Assembly (NCBI GenBank): GCA_030533315.1
Contig: JAUNJL010000026.1
Span: forward strand, 1 to 32,690
Length of the DNA: 32,690 nt
Direction of reading: 5' to 3'
Source of the DNA: Eubacteriales bacterium
Lineage (GTDB): Bacteria > Bacillota_A > Clostridia > Lachnospirales > Lachnospiraceae
A model generated the notes under the pieces. That model did no database searches and was not told where the DNA came from. It saw only the letters and a program-made list of their open reading frames with translations. Of the stretch, positions 15,998-24,455 are shown piece by piece. Each line of letters begins with the position of its first letter. Position 1 is the first letter of the stretch. The translations under genes were made by a program, and so were the position numbers.

Positions 15998-16015
15998 TTG
16001 TTAATGTTTTAACAA
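15998..16015. promoter_or_regulatory. Rex operator, perfect consensus
   Basis: TTGTTAATGTTTTAACAA matches the Rex consensus TTGTTAA-N4-TTAACAA exactly, and the symmetry extends one pair further on each side (15997-16016). Rex is the NADH/NAD+-sensing repressor of Firmicutes. The site is about 90 bases upstream of the reductase -10 and about 185 bases upstream of the operon -35, so it does not overlap either core promoter found here. Confidence 0.8.
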
Positions 16016-16103
16016 AAAACGTTCCCAATGCCCACGAACCTCCGGACAGCCCCTCCTTGTAGTAAAATTGTAACAGTTTTGATGTGATTCTTTCATATTT
16101 TTG

Positions 16104-16112
16104 TGTTATACT
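16104..16112 (+). promoter_or_regulatory. Extended -10 promoter of the aldo/keto reductase
   Basis: TGT-TATACT is an extended -10 element; no convincing -35 is seen at 16-18 bases. The leader would be about 35 bases. Confidence 0.55.
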
Positions 16113-16154
16113 GTGCCAGGCAATGATTTTAAAATGTATTGAGGAGGAATCATT

Positions 16155-16979
16155 TTGAGAAGAACTGTTTTTCTGAATAACGACAGAGAAATGCCTCTTT
16201 TAGGTCTTGGGGTATATAAAACAGAGGACAGCCAGGCCGAGACCGCCATCGCCTCCGCCGTGGAATGCGGTTACCGCCTGATCGACACAGCCTCTGCATA
16301 TAAAAATGAAGAAAGCGTGGGAAAGGCCATTGCAAAATGCGGCGTTCCCCGGAAGGAGCTTTTTATCACCAGCAAAATATGGAACAACGCACAGCGCCTG
16401 GGAGACGTGGAGGGCGCCTTCCATCGCAGCATGGAGCGTCTGAAGCTGGATTATCTGGATCTTTATCTCATCCACTGGCCCGTGCCCGGCTGCTATACCG
16501 GCACATGGACCGTCATGGAGAAGCTGCTGGAATCCGGCCAGGTGCTTTCCATCGGCGTCAGCAATTTCCAGATCCATCACCTGGAGGAGCTGAAAAAGGT
16601 TTCCGGCCTCGTCCCCGCCGTCAACCAGATCGAGTGCCATCCCCTATGCTATCCCAAGGAGCTTATCGAGTATTGCCAGGACGAGGGCATCCAGGTACAG
16701 GCCTATTCTCCTCTGGCAAGAGGAGCCTATTTTGACAATGACGTGATGTGCGTCCTGGGCACCAAGTATGTCCGCACCCCCGCCCAGATAGGGCTTCGAT
16801 GGGCCATCCAGAAGGGTATCGGGGTCATCCCAAAATCGGTCCATCCCGACAGGATCGCCGCCAACGCCCACATCTTCGACTTTACCATCCAGGAGGAGGA
16901 CATGGCCATCCTGGATACCCTCAACCAGGATTTCCACAGCGCCAGCATCCCCGAGGATCTTCGGGACGTGGCCTTCTGA
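16155..16979 (+). CDS. Aldo/keto reductase
   Basis: A 274-residue NAD(P)H-dependent carbonyl reductase of the AKR superfamily, complete. The catalytic tetrad is visible: Asp44 and Tyr49 in RLIDTASAY, Lys74 in FITSKIW, and His107 in YLIHWPV. The coenzyme end has IPKSVHPDRI, which usually binds the 2'-phosphate of NADPH. Substrate cannot be told from sequence; 2,5-diketogluconate/methylglyoxal-type reductases are the closest general class. Translation starts at TTG, placed seven bases after GAGGAGG; no in-frame ATG lies close by. It stands alone on the plus strand between a Rex operator and a bidirectional terminator, so it may respond to redox state. Confidence 0.9.
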   Translation: MRRTVFLNNDREMPLLGLGVYKTEDSQAETAIASAVECGYRLIDTASAYKNEESVGKAIAKCGVPRKELFITSKIWNNAQRLGDVEGAFHRSMERLKLDYLDLYLIHWPVPGCYTGTWTVMEKLLESGQVLSIGVSNFQIHHLEELKKVSGLVPAVNQIECHPLCYPKELIEYCQDEGIQVQAYSPLARGAYFDNDVMCVLGTKYVRTPAQIGLRWAIQKGIGVIPKSVHPDRIAANAHIFDFTIQEEDMAILDTLNQDFHSASIPEDLRDVAF

Positions 16980-17017
16980 CCGGACCCGCTGTCAAAAAAC
17001 ACATTTTTGTACGCCAA

Positions 17018-17064
17018 AAAGACCCGCCTCGGAAAGGACTTCTCCTTCCCGAACGGGTCTTATT
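17018..17064. terminator. Bidirectional terminator between the reductase and gpsA
   Basis: AAGACCCG (17019-17026) pairs with CGGGTCTT (17054-17061), and the interior CGGAAAGGA pairs with TCCTTCCCG with one mismatch, giving a long stem. The minus-strand side ends in TTTTT; the plus-strand side is followed by ATTGTTTGT. It serves both converging genes. Confidence 0.85.
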
Positions 17065-17142
17065 GTTTGTCATATCCTATTCATGGGATCCTATTTGCTC
17101 CCATAAGCTTTGCCGGGATCTTTCATCCCTTCCCAGAAAGCC

Positions 17143-18156
17143 TTATTCCTCCCAGGGAAGGGTGAAAACCTCCACCTTCTTGTCCCGCTGCATCAGATCC
17201 TTCACCGCCTCCGAGGCAGGTTTGTTCTCAAAAAGCAGCTTCACCACTTCCTCCACGATGGGCATCTCCACATCGTACTTCTTTGCCAGCCCGATGGCGG
17301 CCTTTGCGGAATACACCCCTTCCACCACCATATTTACCTCCGCCATGGCCTCCTCCATGGAATAGCCCTGGCCCATCAGGTAACCAGCCTTTCGGTTCCG
17401 GCTGTGGACGCTGGCACAGGTGACGATCAGGTCGCCGATACCGGAGAGACCTGCAAAGGTCTCGGCCTTGGCTCCCATCTTTACTCCCAAACGGCCGATC
17501 TCCACGATGCCGCGGGTGATCAGGGCAGCCTTTGTGTTATCCCCATAGCCCAATCCATCCGCCGTTCCCGCAGCCAGGGCAATGACGTTTTTCAGGGCTC
17601 CGCCCAGCTCCACGCCCAGGATGTCCGGGGTGGTGTAGACCCGGAACACGGGGCTCATAAAGATTTCCTGAAGATACTCTGCCGTGGCCTTTTTTCTTGC
17701 GCTGACCACACAGGTGGTGGGAAGGCCCCGGCTCACCTCCTCGGCATGGCTGGGTCCCGACAGCACGCACACGTTCGCCTGGGGGATCTCCTCTTCAATG
17801 ATCTCGCTCAAGGTCATGAGCGTCTTTTCCTCCACGCCCTTGGCCACGTTGACGATGATCTGCCCCTGCCGCACATAGGGTGCCAGCTGCTTCGACGTGC
17901 TTCTGGTAAAGGGAGAAGGAACCGCCAGCACGCACACGTCCGGATCCTCCATGGCCGGCTGGATTTCCTGGGTGATCCAGATCTCCTCAGGGATCTTCAC
18001 CCCCGGAAGCTTGGAAGGATTCTCTCTTTTTTCATTCAGAAGCTCCACCTCATTCTTCAGGGCAGACCACAAAGTAACCTGATGTCCATTGTTATGGAGA
18101 AGGATGGCAAGGGCCGTTCCCCAGCTTCCCGCTCCCATTACACTGATTTTCGCCAT
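17143..18156 (-). CDS. gpsA: Glycerol-3-phosphate dehydrogenase [NAD(P)+]
   Basis: Makes sn-glycerol-3-phosphate from dihydroxyacetone phosphate for phospholipid synthesis. The 337-residue length is normal. The N-terminal Rossmann loop GAGSWGTALA is at residues 8-17, the catalytic lysine region LGGALKNVIALAAG is near 185, and the C-terminal helical domain carries GLSGIGDLIVTC. GAGGTGA seven bases before ATG gives the start. It is the last gene of the DUF512-der-plsY-gpsA operon, 51 bases after plsY, whose product uses the glycerol-3-phosphate made here. Confidence 0.97.
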   Translation of the reverse strand: MAKISVMGAGSWGTALAILLHNNGHQVTLWSALKNEVELLNEKRENPSKLPGVKIPEEIWITQEIQPAMEDPDVCVLAVPSPFTRSTSKQLAPYVRQGQIIVNVAKGVEEKTLMTLSEIIEEEIPQANVCVLSGPSHAEEVSRGLPTTCVVSARKKATAEYLQEIFMSPVFRVYTTPDILGVELGGALKNVIALAAGTADGLGYGDNTKAALITRGIVEIGRLGVKMGAKAETFAGLSGIGDLIVTCASVHSRNRKAGYLMGQGYSMEEAMAEVNMVVEGVYSAKAAIGLAKKYDVEMPIVEEVVKLLFENKPASEAVKDLMQRDKKVEVFTLPWEE

Positions 18157-18207
18157 AGCATGTCACCTCATCTTATTCTTACAGAAGTCCAGTCAGCTGG
18201 ACCGTCT

Positions 18208-18852
18208 TCATTGCTTCTTTTTTCCCAGATACACCTTGCTCTCCTCCCCCTTCAAAAGCCGGGAGATGTTCGCCCTGTGGCGGTACAGGGCAAGCAGGGT
18301 CATGAGCCCCATCAGGCCGTCCATCTCCGCCACGTAAGCCCTCTCCATCCCATACCTTCCCATGGCGCCGAAGGCCGCAAAGCAGACAAAGGCCGCCACG
18401 TAGGTGCAGATGGAGCACAAGGACACATAGTGAAAGGCAAAAAACAGGGCAAAAAACAGGACGGCACAGATCACGAAGACCCGAAAATCCAGGGCAAGGA
18501 CCATCCCGGCGGAGGCAGCGATCCCCTTCCCTCCCCGGAAGCCCAGATAAAAGGGAAAATTGTGGCCCAGCACGCATCCAAAGGCCCCGTACATCCCCAG
18601 AAGGGTAAGCATGTGGGCGCAGCTGTTTTTATACAGGGCATTGACCACCAAAATGGCCGCCACACATTTTAAAAGGTCTCCCAGGAGGGTCAGGGCACCC
18701 GCCTTTTTCCCAAAGGACCTTAGGGCGTTGGTGGTCCCTGCGTTGCCGCTGCCAAGGGTGCGGATATCCGTGTGATGTGCCTTTCCGATAAAATAGGAGG
18801 TCTGAAAAAGGCCAAACGCATAACCGATCAAAAGACATACAACTCGTTCCAT
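18208..18852 (-). CDS. plsY: Acyl-phosphate:glycerol-3-phosphate acyltransferase
   Basis: Integral membrane enzyme that acylates glycerol-3-phosphate from acyl-phosphate, the first step of phosphatidic acid synthesis. The 214-residue protein has several hydrophobic helices and the three PlsY motifs: SGNAGTTNALR near residue 35, a GHNFPFYLGFRGGKGIA stretch near 98-114, and a C-terminal LMTLLALYRHRANISRLLKG motif. It starts 6 bases after der ends, showing tight coupling, and precedes gpsA, its substrate supplier. Confidence 0.96.
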   Translation of the reverse strand: MERVVCLLIGYAFGLFQTSYFIGKAHHTDIRTLGSGNAGTTNALRSFGKKAGALTLLGDLLKCVAAILVVNALYKNSCAHMLTLLGMYGAFGCVLGHNFPFYLGFRGGKGIAASAGMVLALDFRVFVICAVLFFALFFAFHYVSLCSICTYVAAFVCFAAFGAMGRYGMERAYVAEMDGLMGLMTLLALYRHRANISRLLKGEESKVYLGKKKQ

Positions 18853-18858
18853 AGGCTT

Positions 18859-20184
18859 TTATCCCTTCTCTCCCCTCTCCCGAATGATAAACCTCAAAGG
18901 CGTCCCTCCAAAGCCAAAGGCCTCCCGAAGCTTGTTCTCCAGATACCTTGTGTAGGAAAAGTGCATCAGCTCCTTGTCGTTGACAAAAACAACGAAGGTG
19001 GGCGGCTTCACGGCCACCTGGGTCATGTAAAAGATCTTCAGGCGCCGCCCCCTGTCTGACGGCGGCTGCTGCATGGCCACGGCCTCGGACAGGATCTCAT
19101 TGAGCACGCCGGTCTGAACCCGCATATTCTGGTTTTCGATCACCGCATCCAGGGTCTGGAACAGACGCCCAATGCGAAGGCCCGTCTTTGCGGAGATAAA
19201 GACGATCTCGGCGTAAGGCATGAAGGAAAGGATCTCCCGCACCTTGTTGGTAAACTTGTAGATGGTCTTGTCGTTTTTCTCGATGGCGTCCCATTTGTTG
19301 ACCGCCACGATCACGCCCTTGCCATTATCGTGGGCGATCCCCGCCACCTTGGCGTCCTGCTCGGTGACTCCTTCCTCAGCGTCGATCATCACCACGGCCA
19401 CGTCCGCCCGCTCCACCGCCGTCACGGTACGGATCACGCTGTAACGCTCGATCTCCTCCTTCACCTTGCTCTTCCGCCTCAGACCGGCGGTGTCGATGAA
19501 GATATAATCTCTTCCCTCCCAGGTCACCCTGGCGTCCACGGCGTCCCTGGTGGTACCGGCAATGTGGGAGACGATCACCCGCTCCTCCCCCAAAAGCTTA
19601 TTGACCAGGGAGGATTTTCCCACGTTGGGCTTCCCCACGATGGCGATCCTGGGAATGTCTCCCTCTTCCTCTTCGCCGCTGTGCTCCGGGAACCGCTTCA
19701 CCACCTCGTCCAGCATATCCCCCAGCCCCTGGCGGTTCGCCGCAGAGACGGGAACCGGATCGCCGATCCCCAGATTGTAAAACTCATACACGTCCATCAT
19801 GTACTTTTGGACGCTGTCCACCTTGTTTACCACCAGGAGCACCGGCTTGCCGCTCCTGCGCAGCATGTCCGCCACCTTGGAGTCCGCATCCACAAGCCCC
19901 TGACGCACGTCCGTGATAAAAATGATCACGTCCGCCGTGTCAATGGCGATCTGCGCCTGCTCCCTCATCTGGGAGAGGATCAGGTCGCTGCTGTCCGGCT
20001 CGATGCCTCCCGTATCAATCATGGTGAACGTCTTGTCCAGCCAGGTAACGTCGGCGTAGATCCGGTCCCTCGTCACGCCAGGCGTATCCTGCACAATGGA
20101 GATCCTTCCTCCCGCCAGTGCGTTAAAGAGGGTGGATTTTCCCACATTAGGCCTCCCCACGATAGCAACTACTGGTTTGCTCAT
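18859..20184 (-). CDS. der: Ribosome biogenesis GTPase Der (EngA)
   Basis: Double-GTPase needed for 50S ribosomal subunit assembly. The 441-residue protein has GTPase domain 1 (GRPNVGKST from residue 10, DTGG at 57-60, NKVD at 120-123), GTPase domain 2 (GKPNVGKSS from residue 184, DTAG at 231-234, NKWD near 299) and a C-terminal KH-like domain ending in [33 protein letters not shown] gives the start. Its first 38 bases overlap the end of the upstream radical-SAM gene, a long overlap that suggests translational coupling. Confidence 0.97.
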   Translation of the reverse strand: MSKPVVAIVGRPNVGKSTLFNALAGGRISIVQDTPGVTRDRIYADVTWLDKTFTMIDTGGIEPDSSDLILSQMREQAQIAIDTADVIIFITDVRQGLVDADSKVADMLRRSGKPVLLVVNKVDSVQKYMMDVYEFYNLGIGDPVPVSAANRQGLGDMLDEVVKRFPEHSGEEEEGDIPRIAIVGKPNVGKSSLVNKLLGEERVIVSHIAGTTRDAVDARVTWEGRDYIFIDTAGLRRKSKVKEEIERYSVIRTVTAVERADVAVVMIDAEEGVTEQDAKVAGIAHDNGKGVIVAVNKWDAIEKNDKTIYKFTNKVREILSFMPYAEIVFISAKTGLRIGRLFQTLDAVIENQNMRVQTGVLNEILSEAVAMQQPPSDRGRRLKIFYMTQVAVKPPTFVVFVNDKELMHFSYTRYLENKLREAFGFGGTPLRFIIRERGEKG

Positions 20185-21538
20185 ACATCTGTCTCCTTTT
20201 GCGTTTTCTATGGTCAGGGGGATCGATCACCCCATGGACAAGGTCCCCTCCCCCTTCGTCTACGATTACGATCTTTGTCTGAAGAGCCTCCTCCAGCTCC
20301 CCCACGGTCACGTCATCCAGGAACACGTCCTCCTGATCCCGCAGCATATTGCAGGGAAGGAGAAGCTTTTCTCCCAGGTCCTCGCCGGAGAGCTGCTCCA
20401 TCAGATCCTTTCCTGTGATCAGGCCTGACACGGTGATCCTCTCCCCGAAGAACCGGTTGACGATGGGCCTCACCTGGATGTCCACCCCTGGAAACTTCTC
20501 TCCGATCAGGGCCATGTATTCCTTCAGGCTGGGCGCCGCCAGAACACCGGTGGCAAGGCTTCCCCGCACCCTTCTGCCGTCTCCCTGGATCTTCCTTAAG
20601 CACTCCCTTACCTCCCTGTCCAGAAGCCGGAGCATACCGACTCCGTTTTCCAGCTGAAGGTAGCCGTCGTAGGCCTCCTCCTCTGGAAGAGGCTCCCCGG
20701 CCAGAAGATACCATTCGTCCGAGGCGTGTACGAAGTGGATCCCGTGGGCCTCCATCATCCTTTCCTGCCAGCGGTGAATGGTGGACAAGAGGGCAAGGGC
20801 ATCCTCCTTCTGAAAGGGCTCCAGAGGATAAAGCCCCTCCCGGAACCGGGAAAGTCCCACCGGCACCACGGAGACGCTCTGAAGGACCGGCGCATATCGG
20901 GAAAGCTCCCTTAGGCTGTACTCCAGCTCCTCGCCGTCGTTGACCCCCTTGCACAGCACGATCTGTCCATTCATGGTAATCCCCGCCTCATAAAATCGGT
21001 CGGTCTTTTTCAGGGCCTCCCCCGCAAAGCGATTGTGAAGCATCTGGCACCGCAGAGCCGGGTTCATGGTCTGAAAGGAGATGTTGATGGGCTCCAGATG
21101 ATACTGGATGATCCGGTCGATGTCGTGGCTGCTCATGTTGGTCAGCGTCACGTAATTCCCCTGGAGAAAGGACAACCGGGAGTCATCGTCCTTGAAATAT
21201 AAGGTGTCCCGCATATTGGGAGGCATCTGATCGATAAAACAGAAAATACATTGGTTGGTACAGGAACGGTAGCCGTCCATCAGCCCTCCCTCTGAAAACT
21301 CCATCCCCAGATCCTCCTCGTATTCCTTTTCCACCTCCAGTTCCCACAGCTCCCCGTCTGCTTTCTCCACCACCAGAGTCACATATTCCTCGTTCATAAG
21401 GTAACGGTAATCAAAGATATCCTCCACCTCCTGACCATTCACCGACAGGAGTATGTCCCCGGGCTGGATGCCCAGCTCCATGGCGATGCTGTTGTTCAGC
21501 ACCCTGGATATCACGTGCTTTTTTTCTTCCTGCTTCAT
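20147..21538 (-). CDS. DUF512 family radical-SAM protein with N-terminal PDZ-like domain
   Basis: A 463-residue protein of the clostridial and cyanobacterial family with a PDZ-like N-terminus (residues 8-60, with [16 protein letters not shown]), a radical-SAM cluster Cys93-x3-Cys97-x2-Cys100 in [10 protein letters not shown], and a C-terminal DUF512 domain. The reaction is unknown. The ATG at 21538 was chosen because homologues begin just before the PDZ-like segment; the frame stays open 53 codons further up into the repeat element, where a start is unlikely. GAGG lies 11 bases upstream, a weak spacing. It always tends to sit beside der in this group and overlaps it by 38 bases here. The 160-base leader contains copy B of the structured repeat. 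Confidence 0.88.
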   Translation of the reverse strand: MKQEEKKHVISRVLNNSIAMELGIQPGDILLSVNGQEVEDIFDYRYLMNEEYVTLVVEKADGELWELEVEKEYEEDLGMEFSEGGLMDGYRSCTNQCIFCFIDQMPPNMRDTLYFKDDDSRLSFLQGNYVTLTNMSSHDIDRIIQYHLEPINISFQTMNPALRCQMLHNRFAGEALKKTDRFYEAGITMNGQIVLCKGVNDGEELEYSLRELSRYAPVLQSVSVVPVGLSRFREGLYPLEPFQKEDALALLSTIHRWQERMMEAHGIHFVHASDEWYLLAGEPLPEEEAYDGYLQLENGVGMLRLLDREVRECLRKIQGDGRRVRGSLATGVLAAPSLKEYMALIGEKFPGVDIQVRPIVNRFFGERITVSGLITGKDLMEQLSGEDLGEKLLLPCNMLRDQEDVFLDDVTVGELEEALQTKIVIVDEGGGDLVHGVIDPPDHRKRKRRQMYEQTSSCYRGEA

Positions 21539-21615
21539 GTTTTTTATGACCTCATCCAACCCTCCTCCCACCAGGAGAAGGATCATTTTCTTCGTATGGA
21601 TGAATGCAGGGCTGC

Positions 21616-21696
21616 AAAAACACCGCCTGGGCCGGCGGCTCCCCTGCCCATCCCTCCATTTTTCTGCAGTCGGCGCCCCAGGTGCGCCGGCCTGCA
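21616..21696 (-). repeat. Interspersed structured repeat, copy B (leader of DUF512-der-plsY-gpsA operon)
   Basis: Homologous to 5400-5479 in the same orientation relative to transcription. The hairpin at 21665-21696 keeps the same layout: a GCGCCG/CGGCGC core, the seven-base loop, a bulged A and an outer helix. Where copy A has an A-U pair, copy B has G-C; one position becomes a C-A mismatch and one a G-U. The 3' part, GCCGCC...GGCGGTGTTTTTGC, looks like a terminator. Transcription from the promoter at 21711-21739 would start about ten bases before the element, so it would be at the 5' end of the message. Confidence 0.75.
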
Positions 21697-21710
21697 CACA
21701 CCGTTACTCT

Positions 21711-21739
21711 ATCATACCAATTTTGGAGGTAAAAATCAA
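21711..21739 (-). promoter_or_regulatory. Promoter of the DUF512-der-plsY-gpsA operon
   Basis: Minus strand TTGATT (four of six), 17-base spacer, TATGAT (five of six). Its -35 is eight bases from the -35 of the divergent prs promoter. Confidence 0.65.
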
Positions 21740-21747
21740 TAAATTCC

Positions 21748-21776
21748 TTGACGGGATTTAGGGCAAATGTTATAAA
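21748..21776 (+). promoter_or_regulatory. Promoter of prs
   Basis: TTGACG (five of six), 17-base spacer, TATAAA (five of six); leader of about 78 bases. Confidence 0.8.
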
Positions 21777-21808
21777 TAAAGAATAAGAGAATCATAGGGC
21801 TGAATAAA

Positions 21809-21824
21809 GACCGCATATGCGGTC
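21809..21824 (+). promoter_or_regulatory. 16-bp perfect palindrome in the prs leader
   Basis: GACCGCATATGCGGTC is perfectly self-complementary and lies about 25 bases after the expected transcription start and 36 bases before the prs start codon. It could be a repressor operator or an RNA hairpin; the following GTGTTCTTTTCC is only weakly U-rich. Confidence 0.5.
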
Positions 21825-21860
21825 GTGTTCTTTTCCTGAAGAATACTTAGGAGGAAGCTT

Positions 21861-23033
21861 ATGCCGAACATAGAAATTCTGGAAAAATCCATGCCAGTCG
21901 CCCCCATTCGGATTGCCGCTCTGGAAGGTTGCCGTGAGCTCGCAGAGGAGGTTGACAAAAAGCTGATCAAGTTCCGCAAGGAGCTGACGGAGAAAAAGGA
22001 TGCGGGCAGCATTCCCCAGGGCTACTGTGAAAAAACCTTCCTTGTGGACTGTGAGTGCATCCGTTTTGGCACCGGAGAAGGAAAGGGCTGCATCAAAGAA
22101 TCCGTCCGGGGTGTGGACCTGTACATCATGGTGGACATCACCAATTACAGCCCGACCTACACCGTCTGCGGCCACGAGAACCACATGTCTCCAGACAACC
22201 ATTATCAGGATCTGAAAAGGATCATCTCCGCGGCCACCGGTAAGGCCCACCGCGTCAATGTGATCATGCCGTTTCTCTACGAGGGACGCCAGCACCGCCG
22301 CTCCAAAAGAGAGTCCCTGGACTGCGCCCTTGCCCTTCGGGAGCTGGGCCAGATGGGAGTGTCCAATATCATCACCTTTGACGCCCACGACCCCAGGGTA
22401 CAAAATTCCATCCCCTTAAGCGGCTTTGACAACTTTTTCCCCACCTACCAATTCTTAAAGGCTTTGGTGAAGAACGTCCCGGATTTCAGGATGGACAACG
22501 ACCATCTCATGATCATCAGCCCCGACGAGGGAGCCATGTCCAGGGCCGTCTATTTCTCCAACATCCTGGGAGTGGACATGGGAATGTTCTACAAGAGACG
22601 GGATTATTCCACCATCGTCAACGGAAAAAATCCCATCGTGGCCCACGAGTTTCTGGGGGCTTCCGTGGAAGGCAAGGACGTGGTCATCATCGACGACATG
22701 ATCTCCTCCGGGGAGAGTATGCTGGACGTTGCCAGGCAGATCAAGGAGCACCATGCGCAGAGGGTGTTCATCTGCACCACCTACGGGCTTTTTACCGATG
22801 GCCTGGATAAGTTTGACCAGTATTACGAGAAGGGATGGATCGACAAGGTGATCACCACCAACCTGAACTACCGTCCCCAGGAGCTTCTCACAAAGCCCTA
22901 TTACATCGAGGCAAATATGAGCAAATACCTGGCCAGCATCATCGATATCATCAATCACGACGTGTCCGTGGAAAAGGTGCGGTCCAGCAACGAAAAGATC
23001 ATCAGCCTCATAAAAAAAGTAAATTCCAAATAG
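21861..23033 (+). CDS. prs: Ribose-phosphate pyrophosphokinase, long form
   Basis: Makes phosphoribosyl pyrophosphate from ribose-5-phosphate and ATP for nucleotide, histidine and tryptophan synthesis. The 390 residues exceed the usual 315-320. Conserved parts are the ATP-binding EGRQHRR region (141-147), DAHD (174-177), a catalytic KRR (245-247) and the PRPP loop VVIIDDMISSGES (274-286), which differs from the common DDIIDTAGT form. Extra length comes from about 60 residues at the N-terminus and some internal segments. It therefore belongs to a divergent long subclass that I associate with Lachnospiraceae and relatives. AGGAGGAAGCTTATG is a strong start. It is single, flanked by its own promoter and a terminator. 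Confidence 0.93.
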   Translation: MPNIEILEKSMPVAPIRIAALEGCRELAEEVDKKLIKFRKELTEKKDAGSIPQGYCEKTFLVDCECIRFGTGEGKGCIKESVRGVDLYIMVDITNYSPTYTVCGHENHMSPDNHYQDLKRIISAATGKAHRVNVIMPFLYEGRQHRRSKRESLDCALALRELGQMGVSNIITFDAHDPRVQNSIPLSGFDNFFPTYQFLKALVKNVPDFRMDNDHLMIISPDEGAMSRAVYFSNILGVDMGMFYKRRDYSTIVNGKNPIVAHEFLGASVEGKDVVIIDDMISSGESMLDVARQIKEHHAQRVFICTTYGLFTDGLDKFDQYYEKGWIDKVITTNLNYRPQELLTKPYYIEANMSKYLASIIDIINHDVSVEKVRSSNEKIISLIKKVNSK

Positions 23034-23044
23034 GCTCACCCCTG

Positions 23045-23082
23045 AAAAGGGCGGCCCCACCTGCACGGTGCGGCCGCCCTTT
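23045..23082. terminator. Bidirectional terminator between prs and the DHHW gene
   Basis: AAAGGGCGGCC (23046-23056) and GGCCGCCCTTT (23072-23082) form a perfect 11-bp stem, with further CACC/GGTG pairing inside. The minus-strand side runs into TTTTCAGG; the plus side has only the stem's own T residues. The two genes converge here, so it probably serves both. Confidence 0.8.
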
Positions 23083-23090
23083 CCTGCGCC

Positions 23091-24323
23091 CTATTCCTCT
23101 GCAAGGAGAACGTCCGCCAGGGAAGCGTCCCCCAAAAAGGTATTCACGTTGTAAAGGTACAGCACCTGGGTGATGCTGTTGTTTTCCACCAGCTGATCCA
23201 CGTTGTCATAAAAATAGCGGGGATCCACCATGATGATCTTCTGGTAATAGGGGAGTAAAAAAGGCACCAGACAGTTGGCATAGGAATCCTTAAAAATCAG
23301 AAGGTTCCTCTTCTGGTCCAAGGTGGTCCTGATATCCACCCTGGCATGATTTCCCCCAAAAAACACCGTATATTTGTCCTTTTCCTTCAGACAGCTGCTG
23401 TCATACACGGAGGGAGAACGATTCCCCTCCTCCACGTAGGTGACGATGTAGTCCGTCGTCTTGTTCTTGGGCTGGTAAACCTCGATGGAATCCAGAGAAC
23501 CATGGTCTCCGCTTTTGGAAGACAGGGTTCCCTCAAAGGTATTGGTCACCCGGTAGACGTTGTACTCCGTCTCCAGATCCGGTATCCCCATCCCGGCAGC
23601 AATCTCCTGGAAAGCATAAAAGGCTCCCAGGCTTTTCCAGTGGTGGTCCGTCTTATAGTACAAAGGCTCCTCACTGTGCTCCTCCAGAATGCGGACCACG
23701 TCGATCCACCTCACAGAGCCCCCCGTCATCTCCATCACCCGGCTGATGTCTGCCTGCTGATCCCGGATGGGCGCATAGGCGGGCATCTTGCTTTTCATGA
23801 CATAGAAGGCGTTGGGAACCAGGCACATATAGACCGGCAGGTCTCCATGTCTCTGTGCAAACGCAGAAATGGCCTGTGCATTTTTTTCTACCCGGTTCCA
23901 GTCCGGCGTATCCGGCTTTTCCATCAGATATCCTTTTTTCCCCAGGTACACGCCGTTGGACTCCCGCTTTCCCAAGAGCTTGTCCTCCAGAAGCTTCAGG
24001 CTGATCCACTGATTTCTCAGGAAAAACTGATCGGAGACGTAGCTTTCAAAATCGGACATGTATTTTCCGCTCATCACGGCCTCCAGCGTGAACCTGGGCC
24101 TCTGTGCCATCATCCGATTCTCCGCCTGGGAAAACCTAGTGTCCCTGCGAAAGATGTTCAAAAGCCCTGCGATGACAAGACTCAGGATAAGACCCCTGGT
24201 CAAAATGCCATGAAGTCTTGTCTGTCTCCTTCTCTGGATCCTTTGGCTCCTCTCCTTGCTGTACTCCATCTGTTCTTTGTTTTCTTGCTCTGTATCTTTC
24301 ACTGCACTGTTTTCTTTATCCAT
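23091..24323 (-). CDS. DHHW family protein (AlgX/AlgJ-like), membrane-anchored
   Basis: A 410-residue extracellular protein with a basic cytoplasmic N-terminus, one membrane anchor (about residues 40-57) and a large outside domain. The family motif YYKTDHHW is at residues 223-230 and a SGNH-like serine motif LIFKDSYANC at 342-351, so an Asp/His/Ser acyltransfer or esterase site as in AlgJ/AlgX is plausible. These proteins partner MBOAT acyltransferases in O-acetylation of exported polymers. The ATG at 24323 has AAGGTGG six bases away and is preferred over an upstream in-frame ATG at 24353. It is the last gene of a four-gene envelope cassette and its promoter is not in the gap to the MBOAT gene. 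Confidence 0.88.
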   Translation of the reverse strand: MDKENSAVKDTEQENKEQMEYSKERSQRIQRRRQTRLHGILTRGLILSLVIAGLLNIFRRDTRFSQAENRMMAQRPRFTLEAVMSGKYMSDFESYVSDQFFLRNQWISLKLLEDKLLGKRESNGVYLGKKGYLMEKPDTPDWNRVEKNAQAISAFAQRHGDLPVYMCLVPNAFYVMKSKMPAYAPIRDQQADISRVMEMTGGSVRWIDVVRILEEHSEEPLYYKTDHHWKSLGAFYAFQEIAAGMGIPDLETEYNVYRVTNTFEGTLSSKSGDHGSLDSIEVYQPKNKTTDYIVTYVEEGNRSPSVYDSSCLKEKDKYTVFFGGNHARVDIRTTLDQKRNLLIFKDSYANCLVPFLLPYYQKIIMVDPRYFYDNVDQLVENNSITQVLYLYNVNTFLGDASLADVLLAEE

Positions 24324-24388
24324 GCTGCCCCACCTTCCCTGCTGTTCGCTCATAACCCCAAAAGCCTGCCTAAGCGGCCGTCTCCTTT

Positions 24389-24432
24389 GCGCCGGTGCGG
24401 TCAAAAGCTGCGGCGGCACCAAGGCCCGGCGC
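24389..24432 (-). other. Structured gap between the MBOAT and DHHW genes
   Basis: The 132-base gap contains the inverted repeat GCGCCGG / CCGGCGC with 30 bases between arms, plus a competing GGTGC/GCACC pair. It has no U-run. It does not resemble the repeat element found elsewhere in the window. Confidence 0.3.
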
Positions 24433-24455
24433 CCCACAGGGGAACGGCCTCCGCC

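Larger units (their letters stand above)
15723..16154. promoter_or_regulatory. Divergent control region between acetogenesis operon and aldo/keto reductase
   Basis: The only non-coding stretch above 300 bases. It holds the minus-strand promoter of the operon (15786-15814), a perfect Rex-type operator (15998-16015), and the extended -10 promoter of the reductase (16104-16112). Short inverted repeats such as GGCTCC-A-GGAGCC near 15949 are also present. No coding sequence is convincing in it. Confidence 0.7.

Noticed and set aside
15723..16154. A small gene in the divergent control region
   Set aside because: A 117-codon plus-strand frame crosses it but spans the operon promoter and Rex box, lacks a ribosome-binding site and has no coding character.
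21539..21697. 53-codon N-terminal extension of the DUF512 protein
   Set aside because: It reads through the structured repeat and leader, with Pro/Arg-rich sequence unlike homologues.
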